Assembly: GCA_963843595.1 (NCBI GenBank)
Contig: CAWJLG010000015.1
Location: 1-64,000 of the forward strand
Direction: 5' to 3'
Origin: CAIWHR01 sp963843595
GTDB lineage: Bacteria > Pseudomonadota > Gammaproteobacteria > Burkholderiales > Casimicrobiaceae
DNA length: 64,000 bases
This document shows positions 8,750 through 17,765 of the stretch, piece after piece. The position numbers and the translations under genes were made by a program. The first letter of the stretch is position 1. Each line of letters begins with the position of its first letter. Below the pieces are notes generated by a model that was not told where the DNA came from, did no database searches, and was given only the letters and a program-made list of their open reading frames with translations.

Positions 8750-10144
8750 CTAGTTCGGCGTCACCTTGAAGTGCCGTCCTTCTTGATGTCGATCGCGGCG
8801 TTGAGGAAGCCGACGTTGGTAGCCCGACTCCTTCAGCTTGTGGTAGGCCATCTCGGCGCGCACGCCGGTGGAGCAGTGGGTGACGATGCGCTTGTCCTTC
8901 GGCACCTCGCCCATCCGGGCGATGAGCTCCTCGTCCGGAATCAGCATCGCGCCCTTGATCATGCCGGCGTTCGCCTCGTCGGGATTGCGCACGTCGAGGA
9001 TCAGCACGTCGGCGGGCGTCGCCGATGCGAGCTTCGATGAACTCCTCGATTGGCGATCTCGCCGGCGCGCGGCTTCGGCACGTACGCGATCTGCGTCGGC
9101 AGCGCGCCTGTCGCCACCGGATAGCCCGCCGCCTTCCAGGCATCGAACCCGCCCGGCGATGACCGTCACGTTCGGACTGTCCGGACTCCTTGATCACGCG
9201 GCCGACGTCGAGCGCTGCGTTCCCGCCGTCGACGTCGTAGACCATGATCGGCGCCTTGAGCTTCGGGTCGGGGAAGCCGGTCACGGCCGCACGCACTTGT
9301 CGACGGCGGAATCGAGACCGCGCCGGGGATGAGCCGCCTTCGGTCGCCGTCGGCTGCGGGCCGCACGTCGACCAGTACGTGCGGAATCTGCTTGTCGATC
9401 CACGCTTCCTTGAGGTGCGGCGCGGCGAAGACGCCGATGTTCCTCTCGCAGCCACTCGGGCATAGCCCTCGCGGTACACCTTGACGTTCGTGTAGCCCAG
9501 CGCTCGGCGCGCTTGCGCAGCGAGTTCGGGCTCATCATGCAGGTCACGCCCTGGCAGAAGAAGATGATGAGCCGCGCTCTTGTCCTTGGGCAGCCGGTCG
9601 ACGAACTTGTCGAAGGCCGGGTACGGCAGGTTGATCGCCGTCGGTATCGTGCCTTCCTGGAAGCGCGGCAGCGGCCGCGAGTCGATCAGCGTGTAGTCGC
9701 CCTTCTCGGGCCCCAGCGCGACCAGCGCTCGACCTCGGCGTAATTGGACGAGCTTCTCGGGCGCGATCTTGATCGGGCCCTTGAACGAGATCAGCGTGGC
9801 GCGTCTTGACGCCGTCCTTCTCGACGTACTCGATGCGCGCCTCGCGGCTCTTGGCGATGTCGCGCAGCGCTTCGGCCGGTCTTGACTTCGCCGCCGTCGA
9901 CGCACCTTGAGCGTCCTTCGGATCGAACCGGACGATCTCGGTTGCGCGTCGATCTTGAGCTGGATCGCCTGGCGACTTGAACGCGACGTTCTCGAAGATG
10001 CCCGGACTCGTTCGGTTCCGCCTTGTGGCAGCTCGTGCAGACTTGGGGAATGGTCGGCTTGGCGGGCGCCGGCGCCTGCGCGTTGGCGATGACCGTTCCG
10101 ATGCCCAGTGCCAGCGAGACGGCGACGATGAGGGTGCGTTTCAT
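8750..10144 (-). CDS. CxxCH protein with three rhodanese domains, many frameshifts
   Basis: Last gene of the Psr-like operon, 28 bases after the NrfD gene, with ribosome site GGAG. Signal peptide (about 1-25, ending IANAQA), then a CTSCH motif that could bind haem c. Three rhodanese-like domains follow. The first has FFCQGVTC, the second has Asp where the active-site Cys should be (VYDVDGG), and the third has HCSTGVRAE. These pieces are spread over all three frames, with perhaps a dozen indels of both signs, yet codon bias stays high between breaks. It could be a recent pseudogene or a badly sequenced intact gene of about 465 residues. Expected role: periplasmic carrier or transferase of sulfane sulfur for the molybdoenzyme. 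Confidence 0.75.
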
Positions 10145-10172
10145 GATGATGCTCTCCAGGCTTGCGATGCCG

Positions 10173-11222
10173 CTAGAAACCGGTGGCCTGCACGATGTGG
10201 CTGACCTGACCGGCGTTGACCATGACCCAGCGCAGCGTGAACCCGCCGACCAGCACCAGCAGTGCGGGTACGACGGTGTGCGGAATGCGGTGATCGAGTT
10301 CGAGGCCTTGCAGCGCGAGCGGCACGAGGACGCCCAGTCCGACGACGACACCCCAGAACGTCCACGCGTAGGCCCCGCTCACGATGAGCGCGGCGGCCGC
10401 GGCGTGCGACGCCGACGACGTGTAGAGATTGGCGAGCAGAAGTCCGATCAGCACCAGTTCGATCGCGAGGAAGGCGACGTCGGCGCGGATGAGGCCGTCC
10501 ACCGTGCGCCGTTCCGGCGCCGCGGGGCCCAGGCGCTGGCCGAGCGTTGCGGCGATGGCGCCGCCGATCATGCCCTGCGGCGCGGGTCGCTCGCCGCGAA
10601 TCACCGCGGCCAGGTGGACCATCGCCGCGCCGGCGGAAAGCCCCGAGAACAGGAACAGCGGACCCAGAATCGCGCTGTTCCACAGCGGCCGCGCGACCAT
10701 CGTGTTGAGCAGGATGCCGGTGTAGATGCCGAGCGCGACGCCGAGCAGGATGTTCGCCCAGGCGAGCGCACGGACGAGGCCCGGGCGCGCGAGCAGCGCC
10801 GCCGACCACCGCTGCAGCGCGGGGATGCGCTCGCCGAGCCACGGCCAGGCTTCCGGCAGGCGGATGAGCGCCGAGGCGAGCAGCACGGCGTAGACGATGA
10901 TGAGCACCCACGAGCCCCACGACATCGGCGAGCCCGGCTGGAAGGTGAGGAACACCCGCCAGACGAAGAGCTTGTGCGTGAGGTCGAGGAACAGCGCGCC
11001 CATGCCGAGGTTGATCAGCACGAAGCCGAGCAGCGGCGTCTGCAGCGAGAAGAAACTGCGGCTGTCGTCGCCGCGGGCGGCGCGCAGCATCGCGATCCCC
11101 GCGAGGACCATCATGCCGGCCACCAGGCCGCCGAGGAACAGGTACACCGGGATCTCCCAGCTCCACACCGCGAGCTGCGGGTCGATCATCGGATTGTGGC
11201 GGGTCGTCGTCAGTTCGAGCAT
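10173..11222 (-). CDS. NrfD/PsrC-type membrane subunit
   Basis: A 349-residue polytopic membrane protein with eight to nine helices, homologous to PsrC/NrfD quinol-interacting subunits. Typical features are WSWEIPVYLFLGGLVAG in helix 1, the LGMGALFLDL stretch and GPLFLFSGLSAGAA. It anchors the Fe-S and molybdenum subunits and exchanges electrons with the quinone pool. It is intact, 12 bases downstream of the Fe-S subunit, and completes a PsrABC/PhsABC-type complex. Confidence 0.9.
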   Translation of the reverse strand: MLELTTTRHNPMIDPQLAVWSWEIPVYLFLGGLVAGMMVLAGIAMLRAARGDDSRSFFSLQTPLLGFVLINLGMGALFLDLTHKLFVWRVFLTFQPGSPMSWGSWVLIIVYAVLLASALIRLPEAWPWLGERIPALQRWSAALLARPGLVRALAWANILLGVALGIYTGILLNTMVARPLWNSAILGPLFLFSGLSAGAAMVHLAAVIRGERPAPQGMIGGAIAATLGQRLGPAAPERRTVDGLIRADVAFLAIELVLIGLLLANLYTSSASHAAAAALIVSGAYAWTFWGVVVGLGVLVPLALQGLELDHRIPHTVVPALLVLVGGFTLRWVMVNAGQVSHIVQATGF

Positions 11223-11234
11223 GACATTCGCCTC

Positions 11235-11761
11235 TTACGTCAGGTAGAAGACGCGCGGCCGGGTCCCGGCCTCGGGCAGCAGCGTGTGGTACTTGCGCGT
11301 GCGCAGCAGTTCGTTGACCTTGCTCTTCGGGTCGTCGAGGTCGCCGAAATACATGCAGTGCGTCGGGCACACCGAAACGCACGCCGGATCCTTGCCGTCC
11401 TTCGTCCGGTGGTAGCAGAACGTGCACTTGTCCACGTAGCCGTCGGGATGGACGTAGCGGGCGTCGTACGGGCACGACGAGATGCAGGCCTTGCAGCCGA
11501 TGCACTTGCTCTGCCGTGACCAGCACCACCTTGCCGTAGTCCTCGACGTGGCTGGCGCCCGTCGGACAGCAGGAGACGCACGGCGGGTTGTCGCAGTGGT
11601 TGCAGCGCTCCGAGCGGATCTCGAACGAGAGGTTCGGGAACTCGCCGCGCGAGTTCCGTCTTGATCCAGTCGCGGCAGTAGCCGTGCGGAACGTCGTTCT
11701 CCGTCTGGCAGGCGACCACACAATCCATGCACCCGACGCACTTGCGCGTGTCGATGACCAT
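11235..11761 (-). CDS. four-cluster ferredoxin subunit (PsrB/PhsB type), two frameshifts
   Basis: Electron-transfer subunit with 16 Cys in four [4Fe-4S] motifs: RKCVGCMDCVVAC, RCNHCDNPPCVSCCP, KCIGCKACISSCP and KCTFC...CVSVCP. These are the DMSOR-family B-subunit pattern. The motifs lie in three successive frames. Removing one base near 11656 and one near 11514 restores a protein of about 175 residues; both shifts are +1. It starts 15 bases after the catalytic subunit's stop and is followed by the NrfD gene. It passes electrons between the molybdenum subunit and the membrane subunit. Confidence 0.85.
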
Positions 11762-11776
11762 TCCGAAGCGGGCATG

Positions 11777-13977
11777 TCACGCCTCCTTCACGAACGTCAC
11801 GAAGTTGCTGTGGATGCTGGTGCCACCCATCAGCGGGTCGGTCACGTACTTCGTGGTGAGCTGCGCGTTGCTCGCACCCTTGAGGTACGCGCTCTTCAGC
11901 ATCTTGTTGGTGTGGCCGAAGCCGTAGACCATGTAGACGCAGTCCGGGCGGATGCGCTGCGTGGCCTTGACCCGGACGCGGTTGCTGACCACGCCGTCCT
12001 GGTTCTTGAGCTTCACGTACTGGCCGTGCACGAGGCCGGTCTTGGCCGCGGTCGCCGTGTTCACCCACACCTCGTTCTCGGGCATCAGGTCGGCGCAGCA
12101 GCGGATTGGTCTGCGTCCGGCTGAACGTGTGCACCGGGGCGCGGCCGCTGATCAGCGGGAAGTAGCCTTCGGGCGCCTTCGCCGGCGCCGTGTAGCGCGG
12201 CACCGGGTCGAAGCCCTTGGCCTGCAGCTGATCGGACCAGAACTCGACCTTCTTCGACGGTGTGTCGAACGTGAGTTCGAGGCCTTCCTCGACGGTGGTC
12301 GGCTTCGGGCTTGCCCATGATCACGCCGTCGCGCTTCAATTCGTCCCAGCTCATCCCGGACTTCTCGACCCGGTAGCGCAGGTATTCCTCCATGTCCTTG
12401 AACGGCATGCACTCGGGGATGCCCAGCTTGCCGGCGAGCTGCTTCGCGATCCACCAGCCGGGCTTCTGTTCGTGCGGCGGCGCGACGACCGGCTGGCGCA
12501 GCGACGTCCAGCCCCTGCGGCCGAAGCCGACGAGCAGTTCGTCATGGCGCTCGAGGAACATCGACTCGGGCAGCACCACGTCGGCGTAGCCGGCGATTTC
12601 GCTGGGCATCGTGTCGACGACCACGAGCAGGTCGAGCTGATCGATCGCTTTCAGCGTCTCGGACTGATTCGGCAGCGCATAGATGATGTTCGACGAGTAC
12701 ACGAACCAGCCCTTGATCGGGTACGGCTTGCCGGTGAGCGTCGCCTCGCGGATGCCGGTGGTGACCGCCTCGTCGGCGAACGGGTACTTCTCGCCGTTCG
12801 GATTGTCGGCGAGCGGCTTGTCCGATTTCGGGTACTTGGGCAGCGGATACGGCGCGACCTTCATTCCCGTCGACAGGAACAGCCCGCCCTTGCGGCCCCA
12901 GTTGCCGAGCAGCGCGGAGAGCAGCGCCATCGCGCGGGAGCGCTGCGTGTCGTCGCCGTTCCAGTTCACGCGCCGGCCGGGGTGGATCAGCGTGGCCGGC
13001 CGGTGGCTCGAGAATTCGCGCGCCGTCGTGCGGATCATCGCCGCGTCGATGCCGGTCTCGGCGGCTGCCCACTCGGGCGTGCGGTCCTTGATTTCCTCGA
13101 CGAACTTGTCGAAGCCGTGACCGTACTTCTCGACGAACGCCTTGTCGTAGCGGCCTTCGGTGACGAGGACGTTGGCCCACGCGAGCAGCAGCGCGAGGTC
13201 GGTACCGGGCTTGATGGGAAGCCAGTACTTCGCCTTGCTCGCCGCGACCGAATAGCGCGGGTCGACGACGATGATCGGAATCCGCCGCTCGACGGCGTTG
13301 GCGAACTCCTGCACCTGCAGGTTGTGCATGTTCTCGCCCAGGTGCGAGCCGATCAGCACCAGGCAGTCGGTGTTCTCGATGTCGGTCGGCTCGGGGGAGC
13401 CCAAGCCGGTGCCGAAGGTCAGCGCGAAGCCGATGTCGCGCGGCCCGCGGCATTGCGCGAAGGATGCGCCAGCGTAGTTGGTCAGCCCCCAGGACTTCAG
13501 CACGTGCTGGAAGAAGCGCTGGCCGAGCCCGTGGTTGAACATCGCGACCGATTCGGGCCCGTATTGGGCCTTGATCTTCTGCATCCGGTCGGCGATGTAG
13601 ACGAACGCCTCGTCCCAGGTCACTGCGGTCCACTCTTCCTTGCCGCGTTCGCCGCGCCGGATCAGCGGCTTCTGCAACCGGTCCGGATCGTAGTGCGAGC
13701 CTACGGCGCCGGTGCCGCGCGGGCACAGCCGGCCACGGCTTTGCGGATCGCGCGGATTGCCCTCGAACTTCCACAGCTTGCCGTCGCGCAGCGATGCGAT
13801 GCCGCCGCAGCGCCAGAAGCACATTTCGCAGAACGTGGGGATGGTCGTGACCGCGCCTTCGGGGCCACTCGCGGCCGACGCCATCCGCGCCAGCGGCTCC
13901 CATTGCGTTGCGGCCGCGGCGGCGCCGAACGTCGTCGCGCTGATTTTCAGAAAGCGTCTGCGGGAGATCGATTCCAT
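11777..13977 (-). CDS. TAT-exported molybdopterin oxidoreductase, PsrA/PhsA-like, two frameshifts
   Basis: Catalytic subunit of about 733 residues. It opens with a twin-arginine signal (SRRRFLKISATTFGAAAAA), so it works in the periplasm. The C-x2-C-x3-C-x27-C motif (C50, C53, C57, C85) binds a [4Fe-4S] cluster, and C176 in FAQCRGPRD fits the molybdenum ligand. These traits fit polysulfide/thiosulfate reductases rather than cytoplasmic SoeA. The frame breaks near 12305 and near 12096, both +1; the final domain (MPENEVWVN) is in the third frame. The ATG at 13977 is chosen for the TAT signal. Direction in vivo (sulfur reduction or oxidation) cannot be told. Confidence 0.85.
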
Positions 13978-14322
13978 GGGCCCGTTGTCCTCAACTGGAC
14001 GTCTCCGGGCCGGCGGAAAGGCGCTGCACGGACTGGAGAAGTCGCATCCGTTTTTTGTGCAACGCAATTGGACTGCGGCACAGCCCACGGCAATGTGATG
14101 CAGGTCACATTGGAACCTGCGCGAAGCCAGGGTTTGCGCTAGCGCAAGGTTTTCGGCGGCGTCGCGCTTCGCATCGACGCGACGGATTGCCGCAGTCACG
14201 ACGGCGATCGCAGGGGCGATGACGACGCACGGTCGTCGCCGGGTGCAAGGATCAGGTCAGACCGCGATGCGCGACGACAATCGGTCGACCATTCGAGGCG
14301 ACCGCATCATCCCTGCGGCGCG
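13978..14322. other. intergenic region, promoter of the Psr-like operon
   Basis: A 345-base gap between two leftward genes. It holds the perfect Crp-type palindrome at 14093. No gene is visible. A TTTTTT run at 14051-14056 lies in the likely leader of the molybdoenzyme operon. Confidence 0.6.
14093..14110. promoter_or_regulatory. perfect Crp/Fnr-type palindrome upstream of the Psr-like operon
   Basis: ATGTGA-TGCAGG-TCACAT, fully symmetric over its six-base arms, centred 124 bases before the molybdoenzyme ATG. With class II spacing (-41.5) transcription would start near 14060, and a TCCAAT hexamer lies where the -10 is expected (four of six matches). It is the best of the four sites in this island. 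Confidence 0.75.
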
Positions 14323-15981
14323 TCAGAAGCGCGAGCCGGTCAGCGTGAAGTCGGCGCGGCGCCACGCGGCGCGGAAACGCTGCTCGACCGCGTGCGCAGC
14401 GACGGCGTCGCCCTGGCGACGCATCGCTTCGGCGAGTCCGGCGAGCGACCAGCCGTTCTCCGGATAGTGGCGCAGGTCCTGCTCGTAGACCGTCGCGGCG
14501 TCACCGGGCCGGCCTGCCGCGAGCAGCGCCGCCCCGAGCGCGTGACGCGTCGGTGCGAGCCACAGGTGCGGTTCGTCGTAGGTGAGGCCGTCCTCGATCG
14601 CGGTCGCCGCTTCGAGCTTTGCGACGGCGTCGGCGTGCCTGCCCTCCGCGGTCGCGATGTCCGCCGCCAGCGTGAGCGCGGCGATTCGCGCGAGGAGCGA
14701 CGCCGCGTTGATGTTCTTCACCTTGACGCGCTCGATCGCCGGGTCGACGGCCAGCGCCTCGACGCGTTCGAGCGAGCTCCGAGCCTCCGCCAGTCGTCCC
14801 GTCCTCGCGTAGGCGGTGCCCCGCGCGTAATGCCAGATCGCGAGCGGGTAGGGCTCGGCGACATCCGGCGGCAGCGTTTGCTCGAGGATCTCGCGCCAGC
14901 GGCCGAAGCGGACCAGCGCGTAGAGGGGAAGCGCGTAATAGTGCTGCAGGATGCCGGTGCTGCGATCGCTCCGGCCCGGGCCGCAGGCGGCGGCGAATGC
15001 CGAGCGTGCGGCGGCGAGCGCGACCGCGCTGCGGCCGTCCATCGCCGCCGCCGCCCACAGGAAGTGGCGGTTGTGCGCGACGTAGCCGACGCGGTAGGCG
15101 CCCTGCGCGTCGACTTGCGCGAGGTAGCGCTCGTCGGCGGCGATCGAGCGCTCGTTGGCGGCGACCGCGTCGGCGTAGCGGCCCGTGCGCATGTAGATGT
15201 GCGCCGGCATGTGGACCAGATGTCCGGATCCCGGCACCAAGGCGGCCAGCCGGTCCGCATTGCGCAGCCCGTCGGCCGGGCGGGCCGAGGATTCGACGAG
15301 ATGGATCCGGTAGTGGAGGGCGCCGGGATGGTTCGGCACGAGCACGAGCGCGCGGTCCAGTTGGGCTCGAATTGCGGGCGTCCACGGTCGCGGACGCCCG
15401 TCCTTCTCCCACCAGTCGTACGGGTGCAGGTTGAGGTCGGCCTCGGCGGCCAGCATCGCGACGTCGGCATCGTGCGTGAAGGCGCGGGCGGCCGCGCGCA
15501 TCTTCGCCGCGTAGGCCTCCTCGTCGATCGCTTCCGGGTCGCCGGTCGCCGGATGGCGGGCGGACAGCGCGTCGATCAACGCGCGGTCGCGTGGGGATGC
15601 CTGCGGTGCGAGCTCGCGGGCGCGCGCGAGCGCAGCCCGGACGCGCACGCCGTCGCCGGCCGCCATGTCGGCGTTGACGTTCGGCCCCAGCGACCACGCG
15701 AGCCCCCACCAGCACAGTGCACAGCGCGGATCAGCCTGTGCCGCGGCGGCAAAAGAGCGCGCGGCTTCCGCCGGATTGAAGCCCCACGTCAGCGCTACAC
15801 CCTGGTGGAAGTAGCGCTGGGCGACGACCACCCGGCTCGCTTGCAGTCCGCGGTCGACGCCCATGCCGTCGAACAGCGGCGCCTTCGATCCTGCAGCACA
15901 GGCGCTGCCGACCGCAAGGCAGAGCAGGACGGCCGCGACCGTGCGCCGCGGGCAGGGACGGCGAGGGGCGGATTCGGGCAT
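14323..15981 (-). CDS. secreted tetratricopeptide-repeat protein
   Basis: A 552-residue protein with a signal peptide (about residues 10-29, VAAVLLCLAVGSACAAG) and TPR-like helices through the rest, for example RSFAAAAQADPRCALCWWG and AAALLAAGRPGDAATVYEQD. Motifs such as LHPYDWWEKDG and HLVHMPAHIYMRTGRY are typical of a widespread family of TPR proteins with no assigned enzyme activity. The frame extends 56 codons upstream through the intergenic palindrome, but the ATG at 15981 directly precedes the signal peptide. It is divergent from the YeeE/YedE pair with a Crp-type site between. Confidence 0.75.
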   Translation of the reverse strand: MPESAPRRPCPRRTVAAVLLCLAVGSACAAGSKAPLFDGMGVDRGLQASRVVVAQRYFHQGVALTWGFNPAEAARSFAAAAQADPRCALCWWGLAWSLGPNVNADMAAGDGVRVRAALARARELAPQASPRDRALIDALSARHPATGDPEAIDEEAYAAKMRAAARAFTHDADVAMLAAEADLNLHPYDWWEKDGRPRPWTPAIRAQLDRALVLVPNHPGALHYRIHLVESSARPADGLRNADRLAALVPGSGHLVHMPAHIYMRTGRYADAVAANERSIAADERYLAQVDAQGAYRVGYVAHNRHFLWAAAAMDGRSAVALAAARSAFAAACGPGRSDRSTGILQHYYALPLYALVRFGRWREILEQTLPPDVAEPYPLAIWHYARGTAYARTGRLAEARSSLERVEALAVDPAIERVKVKNINAASLLARIAALTLAADIATAEGRHADAVAKLEAATAIEDGLTYDEPHLWLAPTRHALGAALLAAGRPGDAATVYEQDLRHYPENGWSLAGLAEAMRRQGDAVAAHAVEQRFRAAWRRADFTLTGSRF

Positions 15982-16034
15982 CGGTTTGGCGCAGATCAAA
16001 CAATGTGCTTGCAATGAGCGTACGCCCGCCGCTG

Positions 16035-16050
16035 TGTGACCAAGGTTACA
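16035..16050. promoter_or_regulatory. Crp/Fnr-type site TGTGA-CCAAGG-TTACA between divergent genes
   Basis: One mismatch from symmetry (GTGA against TTAC). It lies 54 bases before the TPR gene start and 105 bases before the first YeeE/YedE gene. For the rightward genes a TAGCGT hexamer at 16071-16076 would put the site near -41.5. It may serve one or both directions. Confidence 0.55.
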
Positions 16051-16074
16051 TTCGCCGCGCGCAGCGAGCGTAGC

Positions 16075-16088
16075 GTACGACATCGTAC
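16075..16088. repeat. short inverted repeat GTACGA-CA-TCGTAC
   Basis: A 14-base perfect inverted repeat with a two-base centre in the leader of the YeeE/YedE pair, overlapping the expected transcription start. It could be an operator for a second regulator, or chance. Confidence 0.4.
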
Positions 16089-16154
16089 AAGGAGCCGCCG
16101 ATCCGCGCGCGCTGCCGCGGGCGGGCCGGGGCCCGAACCCGAGGATCATCGCAT

Positions 16155-16721
16155 ATGGCGCATACCCTGACTGATCGCGGCCTGCACGTCGAGCGTGACG
16201 CGCGCGCGCGGGCCGTGTCCCGACCCTACTGGAATCCCTACGCCGCCGGCGTGCTGCTCGGCTTCGTGCTGCTCGCGACCTACGCGATCACCGGCCGCGG
16301 CCTCGGCGCGACGGCGGCTTTCGGCGCGATCGGCGCCTGGCTCGTCGGCCTCGTCGCACCCGAGCACGCCGCCGCGAACGTCGCGCTCGCGAAGTACTGG
16401 AACGGCGGTTCGCCGCTCGTGTCGTGGACGCTGTTTCTCGTGGCCGGTGCCTTCGTCGGTGCGCTGGTTTCGGGCATCCTCGGCCAGCGCATGCGCTGGA
16501 CCGTCGAGCACGGCCCGCAGGTGTCGGACAACCGTCGGCTGCTGCTCGCGTTCGTGGGCGGCGTCATCGCCGCGTACGGCGCCAAGATCGCCAAAGGCTG
16601 CACCAGCGGCCAGGCACTGACCGGTGGCGCGATTCTCAACGTCGGCAGCCTCGTGTTCATGCTCGCCGTGTTCGCCGGGGCCTACGGCCTCGCCTGGTTC
16701 GTGCGCAAGGAATGGCTATGA
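16155..16721 (+). CDS. YeeE/YedE-family sulfur transporter, first half
   Basis: A 188-residue membrane protein with four to five helices and the family motif KIAKGCTSGQALTGGA. In YeeE/TsuA such conserved cysteines pass thiosulfate through the membrane. Here the transporter is split into two proteins; this one probably pairs with the next gene, whose ATG overlaps this stop (ATGA). Similar two-gene DUF395 (PmpA/PmpB-like) pairs are known beside sulfide-oxidation genes. Confidence 0.85.
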   Translation: MAHTLTDRGLHVERDARARAVSRPYWNPYAAGVLLGFVLLATYAITGRGLGATAAFGAIGAWLVGLVAPEHAAANVALAKYWNGGSPLVSWTLFLVAGAFVGALVSGILGQRMRWTVEHGPQVSDNRRLLLAFVGGVIAAYGAKIAKGCTSGQALTGGAILNVGSLVFMLAVFAGAYGLAWFVRKEWL

Positions 16722-17317
16722 CCCTCCCCCTCTCCTCATCGATCGAGTTCAGCGTCGGCCTCGATCTGGCGATCGCGTTCGTGCTCGGCGGCGGCTTCGG
16801 CTTCGCGCTCGAGCGCGCCGGTTTCGGCAGTTCGCGCAAGCTCACGGCCGTCTTCTACCTGTACGACATGGCCGTGGTGAAGGTGATGTTCACGGCGATC
16901 GTCACGGCAATGGCGGGAATTTTCGTGCTCTCCGCGGCCGGAGTGCTCGATCTCGCCGAGCTCTATGTCGAGCCGACGAGCCTCATCGCGCAAGGGGTGG
17001 GCGGCCTCGTGTTTGGCGCCGGGTTCATCCTCGGCGGGTATTGCCCGGGCACGTCGATCGCGGCAATCGCCACCGGGCGCAAGGACGGGATGGCGTTCGC
17101 GCTCGGCATGCTGGCCGGCGTTCTCGCGTACGTGGAACTGACGCCCGGGATCGACGGCTGGATCAAGGCGAACACGCAAGGCGAGATGACGCTGCCGAGC
17201 GTCACCGGGCTGTCGATGGGTTGGTTCGCGCTCGCTTTCCTAGCGGTGCTGCTCCTGGCGGCGTGGGGCATGTCGCGCCTGGAGAGCCGCTTCGCGCATC
17301 TGCGTCCCCCCGCCTGA
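16718..17317 (+). CDS. YeeE/YedE-family sulfur transporter, second half
   Basis: A 199-residue membrane protein with five helices and the motif ILGGYCPGTSIAAIATGRKDG, the second cysteine signature of the family. The ATG at 16718 overlaps the previous stop codon, which suggests translational coupling; an in-frame ATG at 16712 is the alternative. A terminator follows 23 bases after the stop. Together with the preceding protein it likely moves thiosulfate or another sulfur species across the inner membrane. Confidence 0.85.
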   Translation: MTLPLSSSIEFSVGLDLAIAFVLGGGFGFALERAGFGSSRKLTAVFYLYDMAVVKVMFTAIVTAMAGIFVLSAAGVLDLAELYVEPTSLIAQGVGGLVFGAGFILGGYCPGTSIAAIATGRKDGMAFALGMLAGVLAYVELTPGIDGWIKANTQGEMTLPSVTGLSMGWFALAFLAVLLLAAWGMSRLESRFAHLRPPA

Positions 17318-17339
17318 GCCCGCAAGACCTGCCGCGCCG

Positions 17340-17374
17340 AGGCGCCGTCATCCGCCGGCGCCTTCCGCTTTTCA
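17340..17374 (+). terminator. rho-independent terminator of the YeeE/YedE pair
   Basis: AGGCGCCG pairs with CGGCGCCT around an eight-base loop, followed by TCCGCTTTTCATTCTT, a T-rich but interrupted tail. Confidence 0.6.
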
Positions 17375-17385
17375 TTCTTCCCGCA

Positions 17386-17427
17386 GGGTCAGGTCAAGTT
17401 ATCGAAATTGATGACTTGACCTGACCC
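17386..17427. repeat. 42-base inverted repeat, REP/RAYT-like
   Basis: Two perfect 14-base arms (GGGTCAGGTCAAGT and its complement) flank a 14-base AT-rich centre. The GGGTCAGGTC end resembles the borders of REP elements mobilised by IS200-like (RAYT) transposases. No transposase gene is present. It sits between the terminator of the YeeE/YedE pair and the promoter of the sqr operon. The REP link is from memory of the motif, not a search. Confidence 0.6.
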
Positions 17428-17486
17428 ACGTTGCGCCATTGGCGACTTGACTCCGATCAAGGCGGGACCGGGGGCGAAGTGACGAT

Positions 17487-17530
17487 ATGTGATGCACGTC
17501 ACTGAATTTGCGGGGGATCGGCACTATCTT
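17487..17530 (+). promoter_or_regulatory. Crp-type class II promoter of the sqr operon
   Basis: TGTGA-TGCACG-TCACT (17488-17503) is followed 21 bases later by TATCTT (17525-17530), a good -10. The start point would be near 17537, which places the palindrome's centre at -41.5, the exact class II activation spacing. The first gene begins at 17567. Confidence 0.7.
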
Positions 17531-17566
17531 GGAGTCTGTCTCCTTCACCTGTTCAGCGAGGTCGTC

Positions 17567-17761
17567 ATGCAACAGAACGTCGGCGGTATCGATCGTGCCG
17601 TGCGCATCCTAGCCGGTGTGGCCCTGCTCGTCTGGGCGGCGCTGGGCACCGGCGATGCGCGCTGGTGGGGACTGCTCGGTCTGCCCCTGCTGGGCACGGG
17701 TCTCGTCGGCTGGTGCCCGGCCTACCTGCCGTTCGGCATCAAGACCTGCCGCGATCGCTGA
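17567..17761 (+). CDS. DUF2892 small membrane protein
   Basis: A 64-residue protein with two hydrophobic helices and the DUF2892 pattern NVGGIDRAVRILAGVALL...GWCPAYLPFGIKTC. The domain is the membrane anchor of YgaP, a rhodanese, and stand-alone copies sit in sulfide-response loci. Two cysteines lie near the second helix. It is the first gene of the operon downstream of the class II site and ends four bases before the adaptor gene. Its biochemical role is unknown. Confidence 0.85.
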   Translation: MQQNVGGIDRAVRILAGVALLVWAALGTGDARWWGLLGLPLLGTGLVGWCPAYLPFGIKTCRDR

Positions 17762-17765
17762 TTCG

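Noticed and set aside
11777..13977. Sulfite-oxidising SoeA as identity of the molybdoenzyme
   Set aside because: SoeA acts in the cytoplasm and lacks a TAT signal; this protein has a clear one, so Psr/Phs type is preferred.
12262..14142. 626-codon plus-strand frame over the molybdoenzyme gene
   Set aside because: The minus strand has TAT signal, Fe-S and Mo ligand motifs. The plus frame stays open because of codon bias only.
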